64,000 nt of DNA, from the NCBI RefSeq assembly GCF_023805255.1, contig NZ_JAMSCK010000001.1, forward strand, positions 558,001 to 622,000, written 5' to 3'. Of the stretch, positions 1-7,379 are shown one piece after another (position 1 is the stretch's first letter; every line of letters begins with the position of its first letter). Source of the DNA: Gramella jeungdoensis. Lineage in GTDB: Bacteria > Bacteroidota > Bacteroidia > Flavobacteriales > Flavobacteriaceae. The translations under genes were made by a program, and so were the position numbers. A model generated the notes under the pieces. It did no database searches. It saw only the letters and a program-made list of their open reading frames with translations, and was not told the DNA's origin.

Positions 1-221
1 ATGGAAGTTAGCAGGATAGTGAGCGGTAATACAAGAGGCACCAGTTTAGGGGAGAAGTAAAGAAGGAATTTCATGATTACTTCCACATCCAGGTCTTTAC
101 CAGCAAGTTCACCTATGTACAGCCAGATCGTCTGGAGTACAAAGATGAACATGAGAATGATAAAGACCGAAAAAAAAGTTTTTAGAAAACTGGTTAGTAT
201 GTACCGGTCAAGTATTTTCAA
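1..221 (-). CDS. lptG: LptG-type LPS export permease, N-terminal part (cut by window edge)
   Basis: The reverse strand from 221 encodes an N-terminus beginning LKILDRYILTSFLKTFFSV (TTG start read as Met), followed by a hydrophobic segment containing LQTIWLYIGELAGKDLDVE. This is the typical opening of YjgP/YjgQ (LptF/LptG) inner-membrane permeases, which move lipopolysaccharide out of the inner membrane with LptB. Only about 73 codons are present. The TTG start lies one base beyond the lolA stop codon, so the two are probably translated from one message. No in-frame ATG exists near the N-terminus, which supports TTG. LptG rather than LptF is inferred from the usual Bacteroidota context. Confidence 0.8.
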   Translation of the reverse strand, partial: MKILDRYILTSFLKTFFSVFIILMFIFVLQTIWLYIGELAGKDLDVEVIMKFLLYFSPKLVPLVLPLTILLTS

Positions 222-222
222 T

Positions 223-864
223 TTAGTCTATTCGGTTGATGTAATAATCGCTGTAACGATCCTCGTCAAAGGTAAACAGATTTTTCGCGAGGGGCTGATC
301 TGTCTTAAAGCTTTTTACGGTAATCGTAATCTTAGTACCGTTGTCCTGAGTTTGTATAAGATTATAGATATGCTTGGTTTGCTTATCTATTCCCAACAGT
401 ATGTTCTTAATCTCGGCATTACTGTCTTTAGGCGTTAACTTCACATATTGAATCTCACGACCTTTCACGTTCTGGGTAATATCCATCTGGTAATTATACC
501 CATCTTCATAAAAACTGAACATCTTCGAGGGAGTGATGCTATTACTGTCTTCTTCTACATAACTTGATATATTGATCTCTTCATCCTCTGGGATGATAGT
601 ATATATCTTCTTTCCGTCAAACATCTGAGTAGTACCCATAAGGTTCAAAACATACTTTTCACCATCGATACTAACATCACCTCTTGCTTCCTGACTTACA
701 TTTTCTGCAGTGTTCTCCAAAGCGTACTTGAATTCTATCACCATATTGTCATAAGACTTCACCTTAGATGATACTTCATTCAATAACTTTTCAGCTTTCT
801 GAGAGCTTTGAGCCTGAACATTCAAAGACAGAATTGCGGCCAGGATGAATACTAATTTTTTCAT
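223..864 (-). CDS. lolA: LolA-like outer-membrane lipoprotein carrier
   Basis: A 213-residue exported protein. Residues 1-18 form a signal peptide ending AQA/QS. The remainder fits the LolA/LolB-like beta-sheet fold: an early amphipathic helix (KAEKLLNEVSSKVKSYDN) then alternating strands such as EFKYALENTAENVSQEARG and YVLNLMGTTQMFDGKKIY. LolA carries lipoproteins across the periplasm after release by LolCDE. It sits directly downstream of ftsK (9 bp between ORFs) and one base upstream of lptG, so three envelope functions share one minus-strand operon. Function comes from family resemblance. The Flavobacteriaceae protein diverges from the proteobacterial one and no catalytic residue can be checked. 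Confidence 0.8.
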   Translation of the reverse strand: MKKLVFILAAILSLNVQAQSSQKAEKLLNEVSSKVKSYDNMVIEFKYALENTAENVSQEARGDVSIDGEKYVLNLMGTTQMFDGKKIYTIIPEDEEINISSYVEEDSNSITPSKMFSFYEDGYNYQMDITQNVKGREIQYVKLTPKDSNAEIKNILLGIDKQTKHIYNLIQTQDNGTKITITVKSFKTDQPLAKNLFTFDEDRYSDYYINRID

Positions 865-873
865 TTTGATTTT

Positions 874-3243
874 TTAATTGTTTGGTTCTTCATTTAAAAG
901 TTGCTCTAAAGCCGCGAGATCTGTGACTAAAACCTGTCTTGCCTTGCTTCCCTCAAATGGACCAACGATGCCTGCGGCTTCCAGTTGATCTATTATTCTA
1001 CCTGCGCGGTTATACCCAAGTTTCAATTTTCTTTGAAGTAATGAGGCCGAGCCCTGCTGGGCTGTAACTATCACTTCTGCGGCTTCGCGGAACAGTTTGT
1101 CCCTCTCGCTCACATCTATATCAACTCCTGTGCCACTTTCCTCACTTTCATAGGCAGGTAACTGATGTGCATCGGGATAGGCTTTCTGTGATCCGATAAA
1201 TTCAGTGATCTTATCCACTTCAGGGGTGTCTACAAAGGCACACTGAAGCCTTTTCAATTCGTTCCCCTGGGTGAAAAGCATATCTCCGCGACCAATAAGC
1301 TGATCGGCTCCCTGGTTGTCAAGTATCGTCCTGGAATCAATTTTTGAAGTAACCCTGAAAGCTATACGAGCCGGGAAGTTGGCCTTGATGATCCCGGTGA
1401 TCACATTTACCGAAGGTCTCTGGGTGGCAATAATAAGGTGAATTCCAATGGCACGTGCAAGCTGAGCCAGACGTGCTATGGGTGTTTCAACTTCTTTACC
1501 TGCCGTCATGATGAGGTCGGCAAACTCATCTACAACCAGTACAATATAGGGCAGGAATTTATGGCCGTCATTCGGGTTAAGCTTCCTGGCCTTGAACTTC
1601 GTGTTATATTCTTTAATGTTACGGCACATTGCATCCTTGAGCAGTTCGTAACGATTGTCCATCTCGATACACAACGAGTTAAGCGTGTTTATCACCTTGG
1701 TATTGTCGGTAATGATGGCTTCATCGGTATCGGGTAATTTAGCCAGGTAATGCCTTTCTATCTTATTAAAAAGTGTAAGCTCAACCTTCTTAGGGTCAAC
1801 CAGCACAAATTTTACTTCAGCGGGATGTTTGCAGTAGAGCAGGGAGGTTAAAATGGCATTTAAACCAACCGATTTACCCTGACCTGTAGCACCGGCCATC
1901 AGCAGGTGAGGCATCCTGGCAAGATCCACTACAAAAGTTTCATTGGAAATGGTCTTTCCGAGTGCCATAGGTAGCTCCATTTCGGCATTCTGAAACTTGG
2001 GTGAAGAGATCACCGAACGCATGGAAACAATACTGGCATTTTTATTAGGTACTTCAATACCTATGGTTCCCCGACCGGGGATAGGAGCAATGATTCTGAT
2101 CCCGAGAGCTGAAAGAGAAAGCGCGATATCATCTTCAAGATTCTTAATTTTCGAAATCCTGATTCCTGCTTCGGGCACGATCTCATATAAAGTTACCGTT
2201 GGCCCAACAGTTGCCTTTATCTGGGCGATATCGATCTTGTAGTTTTTCAGGGTATCTACAATTCGATTTTTGTTTTCCTCTAATTCCTCCTGATTTATTG
2301 TAATACCTCCCCCATAATCTTTGAGAAGGTCTATAGTTGGAAATTTATAATTCTTGAGTTCAAGCGTAGGATCGAATTCTCCAAAATCACGAACCAGTTT
2401 CTGACTTAGATTATCTTCTTCCTCTTCTTCAGGAGCTGCCTCAACCTCCATTGAAACATCGTCTTCTTCATTTGAAACCTCTATTTTTTTAGGGGCTGGC
2501 TCTAGTTCTTCTTCTTCTTTTTCTGAATCAGAAAGGTCTATACTCTGTGGTTTTTCTTCCTGTGGTTTTGTGACGGTTTCCTTTTTCCAGTCTATTTCTT
2601 CTTCAGTTTCAGAAATATTTGACCGGTTCTCATCAAAAGCTTCTTCAAGTTCTTTTTTTCCGTTTTTGAAATATGATCCTATCATTTCAGGAGTCACTTT
2701 TAAACGGATAGCCAGATAGGCAATGAACAGGAACAACATAAGCAGGGCAGTCCCGAAGAAACCAAGATAGTCCTGAAGAAAATCGTTCATTTCAAAACCA
2801 ATTCTTCCCCCTAAAAGTGCATTGCTTTCGGTGAAAAAACCAAAGAATATGGAAAGCCATATCATCACCAGGATTCCCCAAAACCAGAATTTTCGCAGAT
2901 TTGAACTCTTAAAACCAAAGAAAAGATGAATCCCGCTTAAGAAAATAAGGAATGCGATGGTGAATGATGCAATTCCAAAACCCTTATAGATAAAAAAGTC
3001 ACTTACAGCTGCACCAAATTTACTTAGCCAGTTCCTTGCTTCGGCCTGCCTGTTCGCAAATTCGTTAAGAATGCTTTGGTCTGCGCGCCAGTTAAATAGA
3101 AAGGAGACAAATGCTACAATAAGTGCAAGACCAAAGAGCATCAGAAAACTACCTAAAACCACTTTTTGCTGTCGGTTCAGTTTAAGTGAGAAATTCCGGG
3201 ATTTTTTTGTGGTTTTCTTGGTCTTAGCTTTCTTTTTAGCCAT
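874..3243 (-). CDS. ftsK: DNA translocase FtsK
   Basis: ATP-driven DNA pump that resolves chromosome dimers at the division septum. I chose ATG 3243 (MAKKKAKTKK) over an upstream ORF extension, giving 789 residues. A basic N-terminus is followed by four membrane segments in about the first 180 residues, then an acidic Glu-rich linker (roughly 190-285). The motor follows, with Walker A GATGQGKSVG (Lys about 457) and Walker B LVVDEFADL. The C-terminal gamma winged helix (LQRKLKLGYNRAGRIIDQLE) should bind KOPS-like sequences. The linker is short compared with E. coli FtsK, which is usual in this phylum. First gene of the apparent ftsK-lolA-lptG operon. Confidence 0.95.
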   Translation of the reverse strand: MAKKKAKTKKTTKKSRNFSLKLNRQQKVVLGSFLMLFGLALIVAFVSFLFNWRADQSILNEFANRQAEARNWLSKFGAAVSDFFIYKGFGIASFTIAFLIFLSGIHLFFGFKSSNLRKFWFWGILVMIWLSIFFGFFTESNALLGGRIGFEMNDFLQDYLGFFGTALLMLFLFIAYLAIRLKVTPEMIGSYFKNGKKELEEAFDENRSNISETEEEIDWKKETVTKPQEEKPQSIDLSDSEKEEEELEPAPKKIEVSNEEDDVSMEVEAAPEEEEEDNLSQKLVRDFGEFDPTLELKNYKFPTIDLLKDYGGGITINQEELEENKNRIVDTLKNYKIDIAQIKATVGPTVTLYEIVPEAGIRISKIKNLEDDIALSLSALGIRIIAPIPGRGTIGIEVPNKNASIVSMRSVISSPKFQNAEMELPMALGKTISNETFVVDLARMPHLLMAGATGQGKSVGLNAILTSLLYCKHPAEVKFVLVDPKKVELTLFNKIERHYLAKLPDTDEAIITDNTKVINTLNSLCIEMDNRYELLKDAMCRNIKEYNTKFKARKLNPNDGHKFLPYIVLVVDEFADLIMTAGKEVETPIARLAQLARAIGIHLIIATQRPSVNVITGIIKANFPARIAFRVTSKIDSRTILDNQGADQLIGRGDMLFTQGNELKRLQCAFVDTPEVDKITEFIGSQKAYPDAHQLPAYESEESGTGVDIDVSERDKLFREAAEVIVTAQQGSASLLQRKLKLGYNRAGRIIDQLEAAGIVGPFEGSKARQVLVTDLAALEQLLNEEPNN

Positions 3244-3391
3244 ATGCAGGTTAAAGGATTTCGGCAAAAATACAAATTAGCCTTTTCCAAATTAAGGAAA
3301 AAAAACTTCAATTTTAAAAGTTGGCAGTATTTCTAGAAGTACTGCGCTAAATGAAAACCTTAAAATAAATAAATTATTGCAAAGAGATATA

Positions 3392-3754
3392 TTAGAAAAT
3401 ATACGGTAGATAAATAAACCCGGCTATGATCACGGCTATAAGCGCAGCTATGAAGACTGAACCTGCCGCCACATCTTTAATATGGCCTATTTTACTGTGG
3501 AAATCGGGATGAACAAAGTCGGCCATCGCTTCTATGGCTGTGTTAAGACCTTCACTTGCCATTACCAGGCCAATCGCGAAGAACTGAAGGATCCATTCTG
3601 TCCTGGTGATCTCAAAATACCAGCCTGCGATGCATACAAGAATTGAAATTACGAACTGTACCTGGATACTTTGTTCATGCTTCAGTAATAACCAGGCTCC
3701 TTTTATTGCATAACCACCTCCTCTTATTCTTTTTCCGAGGAAACTGTTCTTCAT
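3392..3754 (-). CDS. dgkA: Diacylglycerol kinase (DgkA family)
   Basis: A 120-residue integral membrane protein with three hydrophobic segments (about 26-48, 54-70 and 97-118). It carries the family signature ASEGLNTAIEAMADF, equivalent to the E-x-x-N-[TS]-A-I-E motif that binds ATP-Mg and substrate. Prokaryotic members phosphorylate diacylglycerol or undecaprenol; which one cannot be told from sequence. The start codon overlaps the tpx stop codon by one base (TAATG), so the genes are translationally coupled. The C-terminus ends in an aromatic hydrophobic stretch (FIYLPYIF). Confidence 0.88.
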   Translation of the reverse strand: MKNSFLGKRIRGGGYAIKGAWLLLKHEQSIQVQFVISILVCIAGWYFEITRTEWILQFFAIGLVMASEGLNTAIEAMADFVHPDFHSKIGHIKDVAAGSVFIAALIAVIIAGFIYLPYIF

Positions 3755-4254
3755 TATAATAGTGTTTTCAATGCGGCAAGATAATCGGGTTCGTCATCTA
3801 TATTTGGAACCTGCTGGGAGTGGATCACATGCCCGTTTTGGTCAAGAACAAGAACTGCCCTTGAAAGCAGACCTTCCCATGGACCGTCAATCATCTCAAC
3901 TCCGTAATCCTTGCCAAAGTTTCTTTCTCTAAAGTCGGACAAATTAACGACATTTTCCAGGTTTTCATTATTGGCGAATCTTTGCTGGGCAAAAGGAAGG
4001 TCCCGGGAGATGCATAAAACGGTAACATTATCAAGCTCACTGGCTTTTTTGTTGAAATTGCGAACAGAAGTAGCGCATACACCGGTATCTATGCTAGGGA
4101 ATATATTCATAATAATACGTCTGCCTTTAAAGTCATCCAGAGTTGCAATAGAAAGGTCTGATTTCAGAAGTTCAAAATGTGGTGCTTTTTCATCAAGAAC
4201 CGGAAGACTGCCATAAGTAGTTACTTTTTCATCTCCAAAATCTATTCTCGCCAT
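3754..4254 (-). CDS. tpx: Thiol peroxidase (Tpx), apparent 1-Cys form
   Basis: A 166-residue peroxiredoxin of the atypical 2-Cys Tpx class, which reduces hydroperoxides with thioredoxin. The peroxidatic Cys is C60 in FPSIDTGVCATSVR. C81 (VLCISRDLPFAQ) matches the non-catalytic E. coli Cys82. The position of the E. coli resolving Cys95 (SRFCGAEG) is occupied by Ala94 in QRFANNENLEN, so the usual intramolecular disulphide cannot form as in E. coli. Length and all other blocks are normal. It overlaps dgkA downstream by one base. A thioredoxin and a second peroxiredoxin lie just upstream in another transcription unit. Confidence 0.9.
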   Translation of the reverse strand: MARIDFGDEKVTTYGSLPVLDEKAPHFELLKSDLSIATLDDFKGRRIIMNIFPSIDTGVCATSVRNFNKKASELDNVTVLCISRDLPFAQQRFANNENLENVVNLSDFRERNFGKDYGVEMIDGPWEGLLSRAVLVLDQNGHVIHSQQVPNIDDEPDYLAALKTLL

Positions 4255-4328
4255 AACAGTTAATTTATCAGAATTATAAATTTAGAAGATTGTTAATGGC
4301 TTATTACTAAAATTTTCATAAAAACTAA

Positions 4329-4362
4329 AAAGGGCTGTTTCCTTCTGAAAACAGCCCTTTTG
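4329..4362 (-). terminator. Rho-independent terminator of the redox operon
   Basis: An inverted repeat AGGGCTGTTT / AAACAGCCCT surrounds a short loop. On the minus strand it is followed by CTTTTTAGTTTTT. It lies 20 bases beyond the stop of the small conserved protein and ahead of tpx, so it closes the peroxiredoxin-thioredoxin unit. Confidence 0.8.
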
Positions 4363-4381
4363 AAATGATTTGCAAAGAAAT

Positions 4382-4630
4382 CTACTTATCTATAGAACCA
4401 AGTACTTTCTTCACGAAATTATTGGCGGCATCCTTTTCGGGAACACCATCCTGTATCATTTTGTGTACTTCTACAGCTCCACAGAGATTGGTAAGCAATT
4501 CGCCAATCACATCCATTTCTTCTTCAGAAACCGAGCGATGTTCGGTGAAATTCTCAAGCACCTCTATGGTATGCTCAAGTTTTTCAACCTCGTTGTTCTT
4601 CTGCAGATGTCTAATTACTGGTAACTTCAT
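4382..4630 (-). CDS. Conserved small protein of the redox operon (DUF6952-like)
   Basis: An acidic, mostly helical protein of 82 residues, or 83 if the preceding ATG is used (MMKLPVIRHL). There is no signal peptide, membrane segment or CxxC motif; the single Cys lies in LLTNLCGAVEVHK. It resembles a small protein I recall beside thioredoxin and peroxiredoxin genes in Flavobacteriaceae (DUF6952), but the name is from memory and should be checked. It overlaps the thioredoxin gene by about 20 bases, which implies translational coupling and a shared role in thiol redox control. No biochemical function can be assigned. Confidence 0.72.
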   Translation of the reverse strand: MKLPVIRHLQKNNEVEKLEHTIEVLENFTEHRSVSEEEMDVIGELLTNLCGAVEVHKMIQDGVPEKDAANNFVKKVLGSIDK

Positions 4631-4925
4631 CAACTAAGTTTTTTAACTGGTCAAACTTGTTTGTTTGAACCTGATTTTTAAAACTTCCATTTTTGAAAGT
4701 TGCGAAGGTTGGCAGGTTATCTACCTTGGCCAGTTTTCTTGATTCCGGGAATTTCTCGGCATCTACCAACACGAATTGCGCATTCTCATGCTCCGAAGCC
4801 AGTTTTTTGAACTTGGGCTTCATAAGTCGGCAGTTCCCGCACCATCCGGCCATGTACTGAACCACAACGGTATCGTTGCTGCTTACAACTTCGCTTAAGT
4901 TATCCTGATCTAATTCCTTAATCAT
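4611..4925 (-). CDS. Thioredoxin-family protein with WCGNC active site
   Basis: A 104-residue cytoplasmic thioredoxin fold. The active site is WCGNC (C29 and C32), with Asn replacing the usual Pro of WCGPC, which should shift the redox potential. The cis-Pro loop is NLPTF, and the buried Asp/Lys region VLVDAEKFPESRKLA follows the normal order. There is no signal peptide, so it acts in the cytoplasm. It sits 11 bases downstream of the 2-Cys peroxiredoxin and overlaps the next small gene, so it is the likely electron donor to that peroxiredoxin. It could instead serve Tpx, encoded just beyond the terminator. Confidence 0.85.
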   Translation of the reverse strand: MIKELDQDNLSEVVSSNDTVVVQYMAGWCGNCRLMKPKFKKLASEHENAQFVLVDAEKFPESRKLAKVDNLPTFATFKNGSFKNQVQTNKFDQLKNLVDEVTSN

Positions 4926-4936
4926 AGCAATTTATT

Positions 4937-5575
4937 TTAGTTTAAACTTAGGTAGTTAGCAACACCTTCTCTGTCGGCGTTCATTGCTTCCTTACCTTCT
5001 TCCCAGTTAGCAGGACAAACTTCTCCTTTTTCCTGCACGTGGGTGTAAGCATCGATAAGTCTAAGGAATTCATTTACATTTCTTCCAAGTGGCATATGGT
5101 TCACACTTTCGTGGAAGATAGTCCCTTCCTCATCGATAAGGTAAGTTGCACGGAAAGTTACATTATCGCCTTCCACAGTAAGAGCTCCGGTTTCCTCATC
5201 ATAAGATTCATTCATGATATCAAGGATATCAAGTCTTGAACTTAGATTACGGTTAGAGTCTGCAAGGATAGGATAAGTAACACCTTCAATACCGCCATTA
5301 TCTTTTGGTGTATTTAACCATGCGAAATGAACCTCAGGGGTGTCGCAAGACGCTCCGATCACCATAACATTTCTTTTTTCAAACTCTTCCAGAGCTTTCT
5401 GAAAGGCATGAAGTTCGGTAGGGCAAACAAAGGTGAAATCTTTAGGGTACCAGAAAAGCAATACTTTTTTATTGTCCTTCTGAGCTTCTTCCAAAACATT
5501 AATTTTGAAAGTATCTCCCATTTCGTTCATAGCGTCTACGCTAAGGTTTGGAAATTTTTTTCCGACTAAAGCCAT
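4937..5575 (-). CDS. Typical 2-Cys peroxiredoxin (Prx1/AhpC class)
   Basis: A 212-residue peroxidase that reduces H2O2, organic hydroperoxides and possibly peroxynitrite. The peroxidatic Cys is C51 in DFTFVCPTE and the resolving Cys is C187 in GEVCPANW. A third Cys lies in VIGASCDTPEVH. The GGIE insertion and the C-terminal tail (YLSLN) suggest the sensitive, floodgate-like arrangement seen in Prx1/AhpC, though this is inference. First gene of the operon with thioredoxin and the small conserved protein. No AhpF gene is seen, so the thioredoxin next door is the likely reductant. A good -7 promoter element lies about 50 bases upstream. Confidence 0.9.
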   Translation of the reverse strand: MALVGKKFPNLSVDAMNEMGDTFKINVLEEAQKDNKKVLLFWYPKDFTFVCPTELHAFQKALEEFEKRNVMVIGASCDTPEVHFAWLNTPKDNGGIEGVTYPILADSNRNLSSRLDILDIMNESYDEETGALTVEGDNVTFRATYLIDEEGTIFHESVNHMPLGRNVNEFLRLIDAYTHVQEKGEVCPANWEEGKEAMNADREGVANYLSLN

Positions 5576-5623
5576 ATTGTTAGATTGTTTTTAAATTAAA
5601 CTTTTCTCTTTTTTCTTCACGTG

Positions 5624-5631
5624 CAAAATTA
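5624..5631 (-). promoter_or_regulatory. Bacteroidota -7 promoter element upstream of the peroxiredoxin
   Basis: On the minus strand this reads TAATTTTG, an exact match to the TAnnTTTG -7 consensus of the Bacteroidota housekeeping sigma factor. The base triplet 19 bases upstream is TTT rather than TTG. The implied leader is about 45 bases. Start site is inferred. Confidence 0.45.
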
Positions 5632-5780
5632 TAAACTTAAGCCGTTTATAAAAGACCTGAAAATTCTAAAATTTTATCACCTAATAGGATTTAGTTATAC
5701 CAAAAGCCATATTCAATAAGATGATTCTATAATTGTCAAATTATCAGGATTTTAACCGAATAAATTCAAAATTGACAGTA

Positions 5781-7253
5781 TTATTTACCGGCCAGTTTTT
5801 TGATCTTTATTCCCAAGGCTGCGAAAAACAAAGTCATGAATGGGCTCAGGTAATTAAAGAAAGCGTATCCCGCATAGGAAAGAACCGGAACTCCCAATAC
5901 ACCACTGTGGTATGCTCCACAGGTGTTCCATGGAACCAATACAGAAGTTACTGTTCCTGAATCTTCTAAACTCCGGCTTAGATTTTCTGGAGCTAGGCCT
6001 TTATCTTTAAATGCTTTGGCAAACATTTTTCCCGGTACCACAATAGCCAGGTACTGGTCTGATGCAGTAACGTTAAGCGCAAGACAGCTAAAAACAGTAC
6101 TGGCAAATAAGCCGAAAGTTGTATGGAAAAGATTCAGTAAAGCCTTACTAATCCTGGAAAGAGCACCAATAGCTTCCATGATTCCTCCAAAAACCATGGC
6201 GCAAAGGATTAGCCATATGGTACCGAGCATACCGGCCATACCACTGGAGGCAAAAAGATCATTCAGCGCTTCAGAATCGGTCTCGACTGCAGTATCTACA
6301 GTTATGGCATTCATGATTCCTTTATAGCCACTTATAAAATTGAGCTTATCCATTCCGCTTACGGCTAAAACAATATCTGGCTGAGCAATTAAAGCTGCAA
6401 AGGCGCCTAGTAAGGTACCTATTAAAAGTGCTATTAATGGTGATGTTTTTTTAACTATCAGAAAAATTACTATTACCGGAACCAGGAACAACCAGGGACT
6501 AATGTTGAAAGAAGCATCAATCGAATTTAAAATGGAAGTAGTATCTGTAGCTCCTTCGGTATTGAGATTCAGGCCAATGATAACAAAGGCCAGAATAGTT
6601 ATTGTGATCGTGGGCACAGTGGTAAGTGCCATATATCGGATATGTGTAAAAAGATCGGTTCCTGCCATGGCTGGTGCAAGATTGGTGGTGTCACTAAGCG
6701 GAGACATCTTATCACCAAAATAAGCGCCCGAAAGTATGGCACCAGCGGTCATCCCAAGGGAAATATCCAATGCATCCGCAATTCCAACCAGGGCGATCCC
6801 AACGGTTGCAGAGGTGGTCCAGCTACTTCCTGTTGCCAGGGATATAACCGAACAGATTATCACACAAGCCGCCAGGAAAATAGTCGGATTCAAAATTTGA
6901 AGTCCGTAATAGATCATAGTGGGTATGATGCCACTTATCATCCAGGTTCCCGCGAGGGCACCTACCATTAAAAGTATTAGTATTGCTCCTGCCGTGCTTT
7001 GAATGTTTTTAGCAACCTCATCAATCATGTAGTCGAACTTTACTTTATTGAATAGTCCAACAATGGCTGCAACTCCACCTCCCAGAAGAAGAATGAACTG
7101 GTTTGAACCACTTAAAGCATCATCGCCGTATACAAATACGTTGAAAGCGAGCATTCCAATAAGAGCGATAACCGGGATAAGCGCTTCCCAGATATTCAGT
7201 TCCCTGTTTTCAATGATAGGTTCATTTTCAGGATTGGCAGTAGAGTTTTCCAT
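5781..7253 (-). CDS. nhaC: NhaC-family Na+/H+ antiporter
   Basis: A 490-residue inner-membrane protein with about 11-12 hydrophobic segments. Family features include SSWTTSATVGIALVGIA, GAYFGDKMSPLSDTTNLAP (ion-binding region with conserved Asp residues) and the C-terminal TVTSVLVPWNTCGAY block with charged and polar residues in a transmembrane region. NhaC carriers expel Na+ in exchange for protons; some relatives exchange malate/lactate or amino acids, so the substrate is not certain. The gene stands alone: a hairpin terminator of the trans-sulfuration gene lies upstream and about 200 bases of AT-rich DNA downstream. Confidence 0.85.
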   Translation of the reverse strand: MENSTANPENEPIIENRELNIWEALIPVIALIGMLAFNVFVYGDDALSGSNQFILLLGGGVAAIVGLFNKVKFDYMIDEVAKNIQSTAGAILILLMVGALAGTWMISGIIPTMIYYGLQILNPTIFLAACVIICSVISLATGSSWTTSATVGIALVGIADALDISLGMTAGAILSGAYFGDKMSPLSDTTNLAPAMAGTDLFTHIRYMALTTVPTITITILAFVIIGLNLNTEGATDTTSILNSIDASFNISPWLFLVPVIVIFLIVKKTSPLIALLIGTLLGAFAALIAQPDIVLAVSGMDKLNFISGYKGIMNAITVDTAVETDSEALNDLFASSGMAGMLGTIWLILCAMVFGGIMEAIGALSRISKALLNLFHTTFGLFASTVFSCLALNVTASDQYLAIVVPGKMFAKAFKDKGLAPENLSRSLEDSGTVTSVLVPWNTCGAYHSGVLGVPVLSYAGYAFFNYLSPFMTLFFAALGIKIKKLAGK

Positions 7254-7275
7254 GCAGTAATTTTAAAAAAATGAA

Positions 7276-7303
7276 ACCTCACAGGTTCGGAAACCTGTGA
7301 GGT
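7276..7303. terminator. Strong hairpin terminator, 12-bp stem
   Basis: ACCTCACAGGTT and AACCTGTGAGGT pair perfectly around a CGGA tetraloop. A-rich and T-rich flanks occur on both sides. It is placed to end transcription of the minus-strand trans-sulfuration gene (stop at 7380) before nhaC. Confidence 0.85.
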
Positions 7304-7379
7304 CTTTTTATTTTTAATATAATGTGTTTTCCATTTTAGTCGCGTAATTTTACGACTTTCGGATTAATCCTGCAAAATT

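Noticed and set aside
4365-4637. Plus-strand reading frames opposite the small redox protein
   Set aside because: They are antisense to a gene with good family context and cross the terminator; no homology or start signal.
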